Below, piece by piece: positions 37,859-52,113 of a DNA stretch of 64,000 nt. Source of the DNA: Hydractinia symbiolongicarpus (taxonomy: Eukaryota; Cnidaria; Hydrozoa; Anthoathecata; Hydractiniidae); assembly GCF_029227915.1 (NCBI RefSeq), contig NC_079879.1:11968001-12032000 (forward strand). The letters run 5' to 3'. The notes beneath the pieces are model-generated. The model searched no databases. It saw only the letters and a list, made by a program, of their open reading frames with translations, and was not told the origin of the DNA. Within the stretch, counting starts at the first letter, position 1. Every line of letters starts with the position of its first letter. A program made the position numbers and the translations under genes.

Positions 37859-40800
37859 TCGGCAAAGTTAAGAACGTTTGGTGAAGTACTTTGGCATGCT
37901 AAGCGTTCTTATGACAGTAATTCTCGCACATGCACAGGACGAACAAATTAATCAACACCATAAGCAATTAAAACACACGCATTATGGCCTCTGTGCGCAA
38001 TGTTGGACATGTTACAGATAAAAAAACTCACATTTTTCTAGGTCCCTGAGTTTAAGGTATGTATCATCTCCGCGGCATTCGTCAATTTCGATATTTTTCG
38101 ATTCGGTTGGGGGACGGATAAATTTAGCTAAAAGAATGATTTTTTTTCTCCATGTAAGGTGTCGCACACAATCTCGAGGAATTATTCCATACGAACATTG
38201 GGAACTAGACGCCGAAAATTTAGATCATGCTGAGAAGATTTAAGGCCTTGTCAATACTGGGAAGCACTGAGTATCATTATCATCGCGTCGGGAATGCACG
38301 GAGATCGTAGACTCAGGTTTCTCAGTCCAGACAAGCACTCGTTGCAGTTTGCCATCGGAAAACTTGGATTGCGCCTTCCTCACGCAGGCCAGGTCTTAAA
38401 AGTACGTCGTTTCTAAGCATACCCGTGTTCCCAAAGAAGTTTACAGCTTACAAATTTACCTTCCTTCTGCAGCAGTCCCACAGATGGTCAAAGATTTCTG
38501 CTTCTTTTAGCGTTGCACTGAATTTCACCTTTAATGTTCAAAACTGGCAAAATAGGTAAAAAATTTTAAACAATTTGAGAAAATTTTGAAATTTCAAATC
38601 GGCAAAGTTAAGAACGTTTGGTGAAGTACTTTGGCATGCTAAGCGTTTTTATGACCATAATTCTCGCACATGCACAGGACGAGCAAATGAATCAACACCA
38701 TAAGCAATAAAAACACGCGCATTATGGCCTCTGTACGCAATGTTGGACAGGTTACAGATGAAAAAACTCACATTTTTCTAGGTCCCTGAGTTTAAGGTAT
38801 GTATCATATCCGCGGTGTTCGTCAATTTGGATATTTTTCGATTCGGTTGCGGGACGGATAAATTTAGCTAAAAGAATGAATTTTTTTCTCCATGTGAGGT
38901 TTCGCACACAATTCCGAGGAATTACTCCATACGAACATTTGGAACTAGACGCCCAAAATTTAGATCATGCTGAGAAGATTTAAGGCCTTGTCAATACTGG
39001 GAAGCACTGAGTATCATTATCATCCCGTCGAGACTGCACGGAGATCGTGGACTCAGCTTTCTCAGTCCAGACAAACACTCGTTGCAGTTTCCCATCGGAA
39101 AACTTAGATTGCGCCTTCCTCACACAGGCCAGGTCTTAAAAAGTACGTCTTTCCGAAGCATACCCGTGTTCCCAAGGAAAGTTACAGCTTACAACACTTA
39201 CCTTCCTTCTGCAGCAGTCCCACGGATGCTCAAAGATTTCTGCTTTTTTTAGCGTTGCACTAAATTTCTCCTTTAATGTTCAAAACTGGCAAAATAGGAA
39301 AAAGTTTTAAACAATTTGAGAAAATATTGAAATTTCAAATCGGCAAAGTTAAGAACGTTTGGTGAAGTACTTTGGCATGCTAAGCGTTTTCATGACCGTA
39401 ATTCTCGCACATGCACAGGACGAGCAAATGAATCAACACCATAAGCAATAAAAACACGCGCATTATGGCCTCTGTACGCAATGTTGGACAGGTTACAGAT
39501 GAAAAAACTCACATTTTTCTAGGTCCCTGAGTTTAAGGTATGTATCATATCCGCGGTATTCGTCAATTTGGATATTTTTCGATTCGGTTGGGGGACGGAT
39601 AATTTTAAGTAAAAGAATGAATTTTTTTCTCCATGTAAGGTGTCGCACACAATCCCAAGGAATTACTCCATACGAACATTTGGAACTAGATGCCCAAAAT
39701 TTAGATCATGCTGAGAAGATTTAAGGCCTTGTCAATACTGGGAAGCACTGAGTATCATTATCATCGCGTCGGGACTGCACGGAGATCGTAGACTCAGGTT
39801 TCTCAGTCCAGACAAGCACTCGTTGCGGTTTGCCATCGGAAAACTTGGATTGCGCCTTCCTCACACAGGCCAGGTCTTAATAGTACGTCGTTTCTAAGCA
39901 TACCCGTGTTCCCAAAGATATTTACAGCTTACAAATTTACCTTCCTCCTGCAGCAGTCCCACGGATGCTCAAAGATTTCTGCTTTTTTTAGCGTTGCACT
40001 AAATTTCTCCTTTAATGTTCAAAACTGGCAAAATAGGAAAAAGTTTTAAACAATTTGAGAAAATATTGAAATTTCAAATCGGCAAAGTTAAGAACGTTTG
40101 GTGAAGTACTTTGGCATGCTAAGCGTCTTTATGACCGTAATTCTCGCACATGCACAAGACGAGCAAATGAATCAACACTATAAGCAATAAAAACACGCGC
40201 ATTATGGCCTCTGTACGCAATGTTGGACAGGTTACAGATAAAAAACTCACATTTTTCTAGGTCCCTGAGTTTAAGGTATGTATCATCTCCGCGGTATTCG
40301 TCAATTTCGATATTTTTCGATTCGGTTGCGACACGGATAAATTCAGCTAAAAGAATGAATTTTTTTCTTCATGCGAGGTGTCGCACACAATCCCGAGGAA
40401 TTACTCCATACGAACATTTGGAACGAGACGCCCAAAATTTAGATCATGCTGAGAAGATTTAAGACCTTGTCAATACTGGGAAGCACTGAGTATCATTACC
40501 ATCGCGTCGGAACTGCACCAAGATCGTAGACTCAGGTTTTCAGTCCGTATAAACACTCGTTGCAGTTTCTCATCGCAAAACTTAGATTGCGCCTTCCTCA
40601 CACAGGCCAGGTCTTAAAAAGTACGTCTTTCCGAAGCATACCCGTGTTCCCAAGGAAAGTTACAGCTTACAAAACTTACCTTCCTTCTGCAGCAGTCCCA
40701 CGGATGCTCAAAGATTTCTGCTTTTTTTAGCGTTGCACTGAATTTCTCTTTTAATGTTAAAAACTGGCAAAATAGGAAAAAGTTTTAAACAATTTGAGAA

Positions 40801-41920
40801 AATTTTGAAATTTCAAATCGGCAAAGTTAAGAACGTTTGGTGAAGTACTTTGGCATGCTAAGCGTTCTTATGACAGTAATTCTCGCACATGCACAGGACG
40901 AACAAACTAATCAACACCATAAGCAATTAAAACACACGCATTATGGCCTCTGTGCGCAATGTTGGACATGTTACAGATAAAAAACTCACATTTTTCTAGG
41001 TCCCTGAGTTTAAGGTATGTATCATCTTCGCGACATTCGTCAATTTCGATATTTTTCGATTCGGTTGGGGGACGGATAAATTTAGCTAAAAGAATGATTT
41101 TTTTTCTCCATGTGAGGTGTCGCACACAATCCCGAGGAATTATTCCATACGAACATTTGGAACTAGTCGCCGAAAATTTAGATCATGCTGAGAAGATTTA
41201 AGGCCTTGTCAATACTGGGAAGCACTGAGTATCATTATCATCGCGTCGGGAATGCACGGAGATCGTAGACTCAGGTTTCTCAGTCCAGACAAGCACTCGT
41301 AGCGGTTTGTCATCGGAAAACTTGGATTGCGCCTTCCTCACGCAGGCCAGGTCTTAAAAGTACGTCGTTTCTAAGCATACCCGTGTTCCCAAAGAAGTTT
41401 ACAGCTTACAAATTTACCTTCCTTCTGCAGCAGTCCCACAGATGGTCAAAGATTTCTGCTTCTTTTAGCGTTGCACTGAATTTCTCCTTTAATGTTCAAA
41501 ACTGGCAAAATAGGTAAAAAATTTTAAACAATTTGAGAAAATTTTGAAATTTCAAATCGGCAAAGTTAAGAACGTTTGGTGAAGTACTTTGGCATGCTAA
41601 GCGTCTTTATGACCGTAATTCTCGCACATGCACAGGACGAGCAAATGAATCAACACTATAAGCAATAAAAACACGCGCATTATGGCCTCTGTACGCAATG
41701 TTGGACAGGTTAAGGATAAAAAAACTCACATTTTTCTAGGTCCCTGAGTTTAAGGTATGTATCATCTCCGCGGTATTCGTCAATTTCGATATTTTTCGAT
41801 TCGGTTGCGGCACGGATAAATTCAGCTAAAAGAATGAATTTTTTTCTTCATGCGAGGTGTCGCACACAATCCCGAGGAATTACTCCATACGAACATTTGG
41901 AACTAGACGCCCAAAATTTA

Positions 41921-43225
41921 GATCATGCTGAGAAGATTTAAGACCTTGTCAATACTGGGAAGCACTGAGTATCATTACCATCGCGTCGGAACTGCACCAA
42001 GATCGTAGACTCAGGTTTTCAGTCCGTATAAACACTCGTTGCAGTTTCTCATCGCAAAACTTAGATTGCGCCTTCCTCACACAGGCCAGGTCTTAAAAAG
42101 TACGTCTTTCCGAAGCATACCCGTGTTCCCAAGGAAAGTTACAGCTTACAAAACTTACCTTCCTTCTGCAGCAGTCCCACGGATGCTCAAAGATTTCTGC
42201 TTTTTTTAGCGTTGCACTGAATTTCTCTTTTAATGTTAAAAACTGGCAAAATAGGAAAAAGTTTTAAACAATTTGAGAAAATTTTGAAATTTCAAATCGG
42301 CAAAGTTAAGAACGTTTGGTGAAGTACTTTGGCATGCTAAGCGTTCTTATGACAGTAATTCTCGCACATGCACAGGACGAACAAATTAATCAACACCATA
42401 AGCAATTAAAACACACGCATTATGGCCTCTGTGCGCAATGTTGGACATGTTACAGATAAAAAACTCACATTTTTCTAGGTCCCTGAGTTTAAGGTATGTA
42501 TCATCTCCGCGGTATTCGTCAATTTCGATATTTTTCGATTCGGTTGCGGCACGGATAAATTCAGCTAAAAGAATGAATTTTTTTCTTCACACACAATCCC
42601 GAGGAATTACTCCATACGAACATTTGGAACTAGACGCCCAAAATTTAGATCATGCTGAGAAGATTTAAGACCTTGTCAATACTGGGAAGCACTGAGTATC
42701 ATTACCATCGCGTCGGAACTGCACCAAGATCGTAGACTCAGGTTTTCAGTCCGTATAAACACTCGTTGCAGTTTCTCATCGCAAAACTTAGATTGCGCCT
42801 TCCTCACACAGGCCAGGTCTTAAAAAGTACGTCTTTCCGAAGCATACCCGTGTTCCCAAGGAAAGTTACAGCTTACAAAACTTACCTTCCTTCTGCAGCA
42901 GTCCCACGGATGCTCAAAGATTTCTGCTTTTTTAATTCTCGCACATGCACAGGACGAGCAAATGAATCAACACTATAAGCAATAAAAACACGCGCATTAT
43001 GGCCTCTGTACGCAATGTTGGACAGGTTACAGATAAAAAAACTCACATTTTTCTAGGTCCCTGAGTTTAAGGTATGTATCATCTCCGCGGTATTCGTCAA
43101 TTTCGATATTTTTCGATTCGGTTGCGGCACGGATAAATTCAGCTAAAAGAATGAATTTTTTTCTTCACACACAATCCCGAGGAATTACTCCATACGAACA
43201 TTTGGAACTAGACGCCCAAAATTTA
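41921..43225 (+). repeat. Two deleted monomers (727 and 578 bp)
   Basis: Near 42588 and again near 43166, TTTCTTCACACACAATCCCG replaces a longer form containing ATGCGAGGTGTCGC, a 14-bp loss in a CACAC repeat context. The shared loss shows one copy was duplicated. Near 42930-42940, TTTCTGCTTTTTTAATTCTCGCACATGC joins the pyrimidine tract directly to the TAATTCTCGC block and removes about 163 bp, including the AT-rich core and the palindrome. The interval 42648-43225 is therefore 578 bp. Confidence 0.9.
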
Positions 43226-43360
43226 GATCATGCTGAGAAGATTTAAGACCTTGTCAATACTGGGAAGCACTGAGTATCATTACCATCGCGTCGGAACTGC
43301 ACCAAGATCGTAGACTCAGGTTTTCAGTCCGTATAAACACTCGTTGCAGTTTCTCATCGC

Positions 43361-46321
43361 AAAACTTAGATTGCGCCTTCCTCACACAGGCCAGGTCTTA
43401 AAAAGTACGTCTTTCCGAAGCATACCCGTGTTCCCAAGGAAAGTTACAGCTTACAAAACTTACCTTCCTTCTGCAGCAGTCCCACGGATGCTCAAAGATT
43501 TCTGCTTTTTTTAGCGTTGCACTGAATTTCTCTTTTAATGTTAAAAACTGGCAAAATAGGAAAAAGTTTTAAACAATTTGAGAAAATTTTGAAATTTCAA
43601 ATCGGCAAAGTTAAGAACGTTTGGTGAAGTACTTTGGCATGCTAAGCGTTCTTATGACAGTAATTCTCGCACATGCACAGGACGAACAAATTAATCAACA
43701 CCATAAGCAATTAAAACACACGCATTATGGCCTCTGTGCGCAATGTTGGACATGTTACAGATAAAAAACTCACATTTTTCTAGGTCCCTGAGTTTAAGGT
43801 ATGTATCATCTCCGCGGCATTCGTCAATTTCGATATTTTTCGATTCGGTTGGGGGACGGATAAATTTAGCTAAAAGAATGATTTTTTTTCTCCATGTGAG
43901 GTGTCGCACACAATCCCGAGGAATTATTCCATACGAACATTTGGAACTAGACGCCGAAAATTTAGATCATGCTGAGAAGATTTAAGGCCTTGTCAATACT
44001 GGGAAGCACTGAGTATCATTATCATCGCGTCGGGAATGCACGGAGATCGTAGACTCAGGTTTCTTAGTCCAGACAAGCACTCGTTGCGGTTTGCCATCGG
44101 AAAACTTGGATTGCGCCTTCCTCACGCAGGCCAGGTCTTAAAAGTACGTCGTTTCTAAGCATACCCGTGTTCCCAAAGAAGTTTACAGCTTACAAATTTA
44201 CCTTCCTTCTGCAGCAGTCCCACAGATGGTCAAAGATTTCTGCTTCTTTTAGCGTTGCACTAAATTTCTCCTTTAATGTTCAAAACTGGTAAAATAGGAA
44301 AAAGTTTTAAACAATTTGAGAAAATATTGAAATTTCAAATCGGCAAAGTTAAGAACGTTTGGTGAAGTACTTTGGCATGCTAAGCGTTTTCATGACCGTA
44401 ATTCTCGCACTTGCACAGGACGAGCAAATGAATCAACACCATAAGCAATAAAAACACGCGCATTATGGCCTCTGTACGCAATGTTGGACAGGTTACAGAT
44501 GAAAAAACTCACATTTTTCTAGGTCCCTGAGTTTAAGGTATGTATCATATCCGCGGTATTCGTCAATTTGGATATTTTTCGATTCGGTTGGGGGACGGAT
44601 AATTTTAACTAAAAGAATGAATTTTTCTTCTCCATGTAAGGTGTCGCACACAATCCCGAGGAATTACTCCATACGAACATTTGGAACTAGATGCCCAAAA
44701 TTTAGATCATGCTGAGAAGATTTAAGGCCTTGTCAATACTGGGAAGCACTGAGTATCATTATCATCGCGTCGGGACTGCACGGAGATCGTAGACTCAGGT
44801 TTCTCAGTCCAGACAAGCACTCGTTGCGGTTTGCCATCGGAAAAGTTGGATTGCGCCTTCCTCACACAGGGCAGGTCTTAAAAGTACGTCGTTTCTAAGC
44901 ATACCCGTGTTCCCAAAGAAATTTACAGCTTACAAATTTACCTTCCTCCTGCAGCAGTCCCACGGATGCTCAAAGATTTCTGCTTTTTTTAGCGTTGCAC
45001 TAAATTTCTCCTTTAATGTTCAAAACTGGCAAAATAGGAAAAAGTTTTAAACAATTTGAGAAAATATTGAAATTTCAAATCGGCAAAGTTAAGAACGTTT
45101 GGTGAAGTACTTTGGCATGCTAAGTGTTTTTATGACCGTAATTCTCGCACATGCACAGGACGAGCAAATGAATCAACACCATAAGCAATAAAAACACGCG
45201 CATTATGGCCTCTGTACGCAATGTTGGACAAGTTACAGATGAAAAAACTCACATTTTTCTAGGTCCCTGAGTTTAAGGTATGTAACATATCCGCGGTATT
45301 CGTCAATTTGGATATTTTTCGATTCGGTTGGGGGACGGATAATTTTAACTAAAAGAATGAATTTTTTTGTACATGTAAGGTGTCGCACACAATCCCGAGG
45401 AATTACTCCATACGAACATTTGGAACTAGATGCCCAAAATTTAGATCATGCTGAGAAGATTTAAGGCCTTGTCAATACTGGGAAGCACTGAGTATCATTA
45501 TCATCGCGTCGAGACTGCACAGAGATCGTAGACTCTGCTTTCTCAGTCCAGACAAACACTCGTTGCAGTTTCCCATCGAAAAACTTAGATTGCGCCTTCC
45601 TCACACAGGCCAGGTCTTAAAAAGTACGTCTTTCCGAAGCATACCCGTGTTCCCAAGGAAAGTTACAGCTTACAAAACTTACCTTCCTTCTGCAGCAGTC
45701 CCACAGAGGCTCAAAGATTTCTGCTTTTTTTAGCGTTGCACTGAATTTCTCCTTTAATGTTCAAAACTGGCAAAATAGGAAAAAGTTTTAAACAATTTGA
45801 GAAAATTTTGAAATTTCAAATCGGCAAAGTTAAGAACGTTTGGTGAAGTACTTTGGCATGCTAAGCGTTCTTATGACAGTAATTCTCGCACATGCACAGG
45901 ACGAACAAATTAATCAACACCATAAGCAATTAAAACACACGCATTATGGCCTCTGATGCGCAATATTGGACATGTTACAGATAAAAAAACTCACATTTTT
46001 CTAGGTCCCTGAGTTTAAGGTATGTATCATCTCCGCGGCATTCGTCAATTTCGATATTTTTCGATTCGGTTGGGGGACGGATAAATTTAGCTAAAAGAAT
46101 GAATTTTTTTCTCCATATGAGGTGTCGCACACAATCCCGAGGAATTATTCCATACGAACATTTGGAACTAGACGCCCAAAACTTAGATCATGCTGAGAAG
46201 ATTTAGGGCCTTGTCAATACTGGGAAGCACTGAGTATCATTATCATCGCGTCGAGACTGCACGGAGATCGTAGACTCAGCTTTCTCAGTCCAGACAAACA
46301 CTCGTTGCAGTTTCCCATCGG
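43361..46321 (+). repeat. 2961-bp higher-order repeat, copy 1
   Basis: Four monomers (anchors 43965, 44705, 45444 and 46186) that recur exactly 2961 bp later. Private variants present in both copies include GTTTCTTAGTCC, CGCACTTGCACAGG, AATTTTTCTTCTCC, CTAAGTGTTTTTATG, GTATGTAACATATCC, TTTTTTTGTACATG, GACTCTGCTTTC, CCCACAGAGGCTC and CTCTGATGCGCAATATTGG. I noticed no difference. The left limit is at 43360, where CATCGC in this copy faces CATCGG at 46321. Confidence 0.92.
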
Positions 46322-49300
46322 AAAACTTAGATTGCGCCTTCCTCACACAGGCCAGGTCTTAAAAAGTACGTCTTTCCGAAGCATACCCGTGTTCCCAAGG
46401 AAAGTTACAGCTTACAAAACTTACCTTCCTTCTGCAGCAGTCCCACGGATGCTCAAAGATTTCTGCTTTTTTTAGCGTTGCACTGAATTTCTCTTTTAAT
46501 GTTAAAAACTGGCAAAATAGGAAAAAGTTTTAAACAATTTGAGAAAATTTTGAAATTTCAAATCGGCAAAGTTAAGAACGTTTGGTGAAGTACTTTGGCA
46601 TGCTAAGCGTTCTTATGACAGTAATTCTCGCACATGCACAGGACGAACAAATTAATCAACACCATAAGCAATTAAAACACACGCATTATGGCCTCTGTGC
46701 GCAATGTTGGACATGTTACAGATAAAAAACTCACATTTTTCTAGGTCCCTGAGTTTAAGGTATGTATCATCTCCGCGGCATTCGTCAATTTCGATATTTT
46801 TCGATTCGGTTGGGGGACGGATAAATTTAGCTAAAAGAATGATTTTTTTTCTCCATGTGAGGTGTCGCACACAATCCCGAGGAATTATTCCATACGAACA
46901 TTTGGAACTAGACGCCGAAAATTTAGATCATGCTGAGAAGATTTAAGGCCTTGTCAATACTGGGAAGCACTGAGTATCATTATCATCGCGTCGGGAATGC
47001 ACGGAGATCGTAGACTCAGGTTTCTTAGTCCAGACAAGCACTCGTTGCGGTTTGCCATCGGAAAACTTGGATTGCGCCTTCCTCACGCAGGCCAGGTCTT
47101 AAAAGTACGTCGTTTCTAAGCATACCCGTGTTCCCAAAGAAGTTTACAGCTTACAAATTTACCTTCCTTCTGCAGCAGTCCCACAGATGGTCAAAGATTT
47201 CTGCTTCTTTTAGCGTTGCACTAAATTTCTCCTTTAATGTTCAAAACTGGTAAAATAGGAAAAAGTTTTAAACAATTTGAGAAAATATTGAAATTTCAAA
47301 TCGGCAAAGTTAAGAACGTTTGGTGAAGTACTTTGGCATGCTAAGCGTTTTCATGACCGTAATTCTCGCACTTGCACAGGACGAGCAAATGAATCAACAC
47401 CATAAGCAATAAAAACACGCGCATTATGGCCTCTGTACGCAATGTTGGACAGGTTACAGATGAAAAAACTCACATTTTTCTAGGTCCCTGAGTTTAAGGT
47501 ATGTATCATATCCGCGGTATTCGTCAATTTGGATATTTTTCGATTCGGTTGGGGGACGGATAATTTTAACTAAAAGAATGAATTTTTCTTCTCCATGTAA
47601 GGTGTCGCACACAATCCCGAGGAATTACTCCATACGAACATTTGGAACTAGATGCCCAAAATTTAGATCATGCTGAGAAGATTTAAGGCCTTGTCAATAC
47701 TGGGAAGCACTGAGTATCATTATCATCGCGTCGGGACTGCACGGAGATCGTAGACTCAGGTTTCTCAGTCCAGACAAGCACTCGTTGCGGTTTGCCATCG
47801 GAAAAGTTGGATTGCGCCTTCCTCACACAGGGCAGGTCTTAAAAGTACGTCGTTTCTAAGCATACCCGTGTTCCCAAAGAAATTTACAGCTTACAAATTT
47901 ACCTTCCTCCTGCAGCAGTCCCACGGATGCTCAAAGATTTCTGCTTTTTTTAGCGTTGCACTAAATTTCTCCTTTAATGTTCAAAACTGGCAAAATAGGA
48001 AAAAGTTTTAAACAATTTGAGAAAATATTGAAATTTCAAATCGGCAAAGTTAAGAACGTTTGGTGAAGTACTTTGGCATGCTAAGTGTTTTTATGACCGT
48101 AATTCTCGCACATGCACAGGACGAGCAAATGAATCAACACCATAAGCAATAAAAACACGCGCATTATGGCCTCTGTACGCAATGTTGGACAAGTTACAGA
48201 TGAAAAAACTCACATTTTTCTAGGTCCCTGAGTTTAAGGTATGTAACATATCCGCGGTATTCGTCAATTTGGATATTTTTCGATTCGGTTGGGGGACGGA
48301 TAATTTTAACTAAAAGAATGAATTTTTTTGTACATGTAAGGTGTCGCACACAATCCCGAGGAATTACTCCATACGAACATTTGGAACTAGATGCCCAAAA
48401 TTTAGATCATGCTGAGAAGATTTAAGGCCTTGTCAATACTGGGAAGCACTGAGTATCATTATCATCGCGTCGAGACTGCACAGAGATCGTAGACTCTGCT
48501 TTCTCAGTCCAGACAAACACTCGTTGCAGTTTCCCATCGAAAAACTTAGATTGCGCCTTCCTCACACAGGCCAGGTCTTAAAAAGTACGTCTTTCCGAAG
48601 CATACCCGTGTTCCCAAGGAAAGTTACAGCTTACAAAACTTACCTTCCTTCTGCAGCAGTCCCACAGAGGCTCAAAGATTTCTGCTTTTTTTAGCGTTGC
48701 ACTGAATTTCTCCTTTAATGTTCAAAACTGGCAAAATAGGAAAAAGTTTTAAACAATTTGAGAAAATTTTGAAATTTCAAATCGGCAAAGTTAAGAACGT
48801 TTGGTGAAGTACTTTGGCATGCTAAGCGTTCTTATGACAGTAATTCTCGCACATGCACAGGACGAACAAATTAATCAACACCATAAGCAATTAAAACACA
48901 CGCATTATGGCCTCTGATGCGCAATATTGGACATGTTACAGATAAAAAAACTCACATTTTTCTAGGTCCCTGAGTTTAAGGTATGTATCATCTCCGCGGC
49001 ATTCGTCAATTTCGATATTTTTCGATTCGGTTGGGGGACGGATAAATTTAGCTAAAAGAATGAATTTTTTTCTCCATATGAGGTGTCGCACACAATCCCG
49101 AGGAATTATTCCATACGAACATTTGGAACTAGACGCCCAAAACTTAGATCATGCTGAGAAGATTTAGGGCCTTGTCAATACTGGGAAGCACTGAGTATCA
49201 TTATCATCGCGTCGAGACTGCACGGAGATCGTAGACTCAGCTTTCTCAGTCCAGACAAACACTCGTTGCAGTTTCCCATCGGAAAACTTAGATTGCGCCT

Positions 49301-49454
49301 TCCTCACACAGGCCAGGTCTTAAAAAGTACGTCTTTCCGAAGCATACCCGTGTTCCCAAGGAAAGTTACAGCTTACAAAACTTACCTTCCTTCTGCAGCA
49401 GTCCCACGGATGCTCAAAGATTTCTGCTTTTTTTAGCGTTGCACTGAATTTCTC
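46322..49454 (+). repeat. 2961-bp higher-order repeat, copy 2 plus 172-bp start of a third
   Basis: Anchors at 46926, 47666, 48405 and 49147. One full period ends at 49282, and a further 172 bp matches the start of the unit until CTCCTTTAAT (49455) replaces CTCTTTTAAT (46494). The apparent identity over about 3.1 kb makes this the youngest large duplication in the window. An assembly artefact producing the same pattern cannot be excluded from sequence alone. Confidence 0.92.
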
Positions 49455-50520
49455 CTTTAATGTTCAAAACTGGCGAAATAGGTAAAAAGCTTTAAACAAC
49501 TTGAGAAAATTTTGAAATTTCAAATCAGCAAAGTTAAGAACGTTTGGTGATATCTTTTGGCATGCTAAGCGTTCTTATGACATTAATTCTCGCACATGCA
49601 CAGGAGGAGCAAATGAATCAACACCATAAGCAATAGAAACACGCACATAATGGGCTCTGTATGCAATGTTAAACAGGTTACTGATAAAAAACCTTACACT
49701 ATTTCTAGGTCCCTGAGTTTAAGGTATTTATCATCTCCGCGGTATTCGTCAATTTCGATATTTTTCGATCCGGTTGGGGTCGGATCAATTTAGCTAAAAG
49801 AATGAATTTTTTTCTCTATGTGAGGTGTCGCACATAATCCCGAGGAATTACTTCATACGAACATTTGGAATTAGACGCCCAAAATTTAGATCATGCTGAG
49901 AAGATTTAAGGCCTTGTCAATACTGGGAAGCACTGAGTATCAATATCATCGCGTTGAGACTGCACGGAGATCTTAGACTCAGCTTTCTCAGTCCAGACAA
50001 ACACTCGTTGCAGTTTCCCATCGGAAAACTTAGATTGCGCCTTCCTCACACAGGGCAGGTCTTAACAAAAACGTCTTTCCGAAGCATACCCGTGTTCCCA
50101 AGGAAAGTTACACCTTACGAAACTTACCTTCCTTCTGCAGCAGTCCCACGGATGGTCAAAGATTTCTGCTTTTTTTAGCGTTGCACTGAATTTCTCCTTT
50201 AATGTTAAAAACTGGCAAAATAGGTAAAAAGTTTTAAACAACTTGAGAAAATTTTGAAATTTCAAATCGGCAAAGTTAAGAACATTTGGTGATATCCTTT
50301 GGCATGCTAAGCGTTCTTATGACAGTAATTCTCGCACATGCACAGGAGGAGCAAATAAATCAACACCATAAGCAATAAAAACACGCGGATGATGGCCTCT
50401 GTACGCAATGTTGGACAGGTTACAGATAAAAAAACTCACATTTTTCTAGTTCCCTGAGTTTAAGGTATGTATCATATCCGCGGTATTCGTCATTTTCGAT
50501 ATTTTTCGATTCGGTTGGGG
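49455..50520 (+). repeat. Monomers leading into the 1988-bp repeat
   Basis: Anchor at 49889. The stretch around 49630-49760 is unusually divergent (GCACATAATGGGCTCTGTATG, AAACAGGTTACTG, ACCTTACACTATTTC, TCGATCCGGTTGGGGTCGG). The monomer body from 49950 to 50280 (GCGTTGAGACTGC, GAGATCTTAGAC, ACACCTTACGAAAC) is close to 50.69-51.02 kb. No gene. Confidence 0.85.
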
Positions 50521-52113
50521 CACGGATAAATTCAGCTAAAAGAATGAATTTTTTTCTTCATGCGAGGTGTCGCACACAATCCCGAGGAATTACTCCATAC
50601 GAACATTTGGAACTAGACGCCCAAAATTTAGATCATGCTGAGAAGATTTAAGGCCTTGTCAATACTGGGAAGCACTGAGTATCATTATCATCGCGTTGAG
50701 ACTGCACGGAGATCTTAGACTCAGCTTTCTCAGTCCAGACAAACACTCGTTGCAGTTTCCCATCGGAAAACTTAGATTGCGCCTTCCTCACACAGGGCAG
50801 GTCTTAAAAAAAACGTCTTTCCGAAGCATACCCGTGTTCCTAAGGAAAGTTACACCTTACGAAACTTACCTTCCTTCTGCAGCAGTCCCACGGATGGTCA
50901 AAGATTTCTGCTTTTTTTAGCGTTGCACTGAATTTCTCCTTTAATGTTAAAAACTGGCAAAATAGGTAAAAAGTTTTAAACAACTTGAGAAAATTTTGAA
51001 ATTTCAAATCGGCTAAGTTAAGAACGTTTGGTGATATCCTTTGGCATGCTAAGCGTTCTTATGACAGTAATTCTCGCACATGCACAGGAGGAGCAAATGA
51101 ATCAACACCATAAGCAATAAAAACACGCGGATGATGGCCTCTGTACGCAATGTTGGACAGGTTACAGATAAAAAAACTCATATTTTTCTAGATACCTGAG
51201 TTTAAGGTATGTATCATCTCCGCGGTATTCGTCAATTTCGATATTTTTCGATTCGGTTGGGGCACGGATAAATTCAGCTAAAAGAATGAATTTTTTTCTT
51301 CATGCGAGGTGTCGCACACAATCCCGAGGAATTACTCCATACGAACATTTGGAACTAGACGCCCAAAATTTAGATCATGCTGAGAAAATTTAAGGCCTTG
51401 TCAATACTGGGAAGCACTGAGTATCATTATCATCGCGTCGGAACTGCACCAAGATCGTAAACTCAGGTTTTCAGTCCGTATAAACACTCGTTGCAATTTC
51501 TCATCGCAAAACTTAGATTGCGCCTTCCTCACACAGGCCAGGTCTTAAAAAGTACGTCTTTCCGAAGCATACCCGTGTTCCCAGGGAAAGTTACAGCTTA
51601 CAAAATTTACCTTCCCTCTGCAGCAGTCCCACGGATGGTCAAAGATTTCTGCTTTTTTTAGCGTTGCACTGAATTTCTCCTTTAATGTTCAAAACTGGCA
51701 AAATAGGTAAAAAGTTTTAAACATTTTGAGAACATTTTGAAATTTCAAATCGGGAAAGTTAAGAACGTTTGCTGAATTATTTTGACATGCTGAGCGTTTT
51801 TATGACAATTATTTTCGCACATGCGCAGCACGAGGAAATGAATCAACACCTTAAGCAATAAAAACACGCGCATTATGGCCTCTGTACGCAATGTTGGACA
51901 GGTTACAGAAGAAAAAACTCATATTTTTCTAGGTCCCTGAGTTTAAGGGATGTATCATCTCCGCGGCATTCGTCAATTTCCATATGTTTCGATTCGGTTG
52001 GGGCACGGATAAATTTAGCTATAAGAATGAATTTTTTTCTCCATGTGAGGTGTCGCACACAATCCCGAGGAAATATTCCATACGAACATTTGGAACTAGA
52101 CGCCCAAAATTTA

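Larger units (their letters stand above)
37483..43360 (+). repeat. Four-monomer higher-order pattern and its partial expansions
   Basis: Anchors at 37483, 38223, 38963, 39704, 40442, 41181, 41921, 42648 and 43226. The TTTTCAGTCCGTATAA type at 37483 recurs at 40442 (2959 bp, four monomers), and in both the next monomer is the GGGAATGCACGGAG type. The same type then repeats at 41921, 42648 and 43226. It travels with CTCTTTTAATGTTAAAAACTG and, from about 40.18 kb, CAACACTATAAGC. The block shows four-monomer order being rearranged by local expansion. No gene. Confidence 0.85.
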
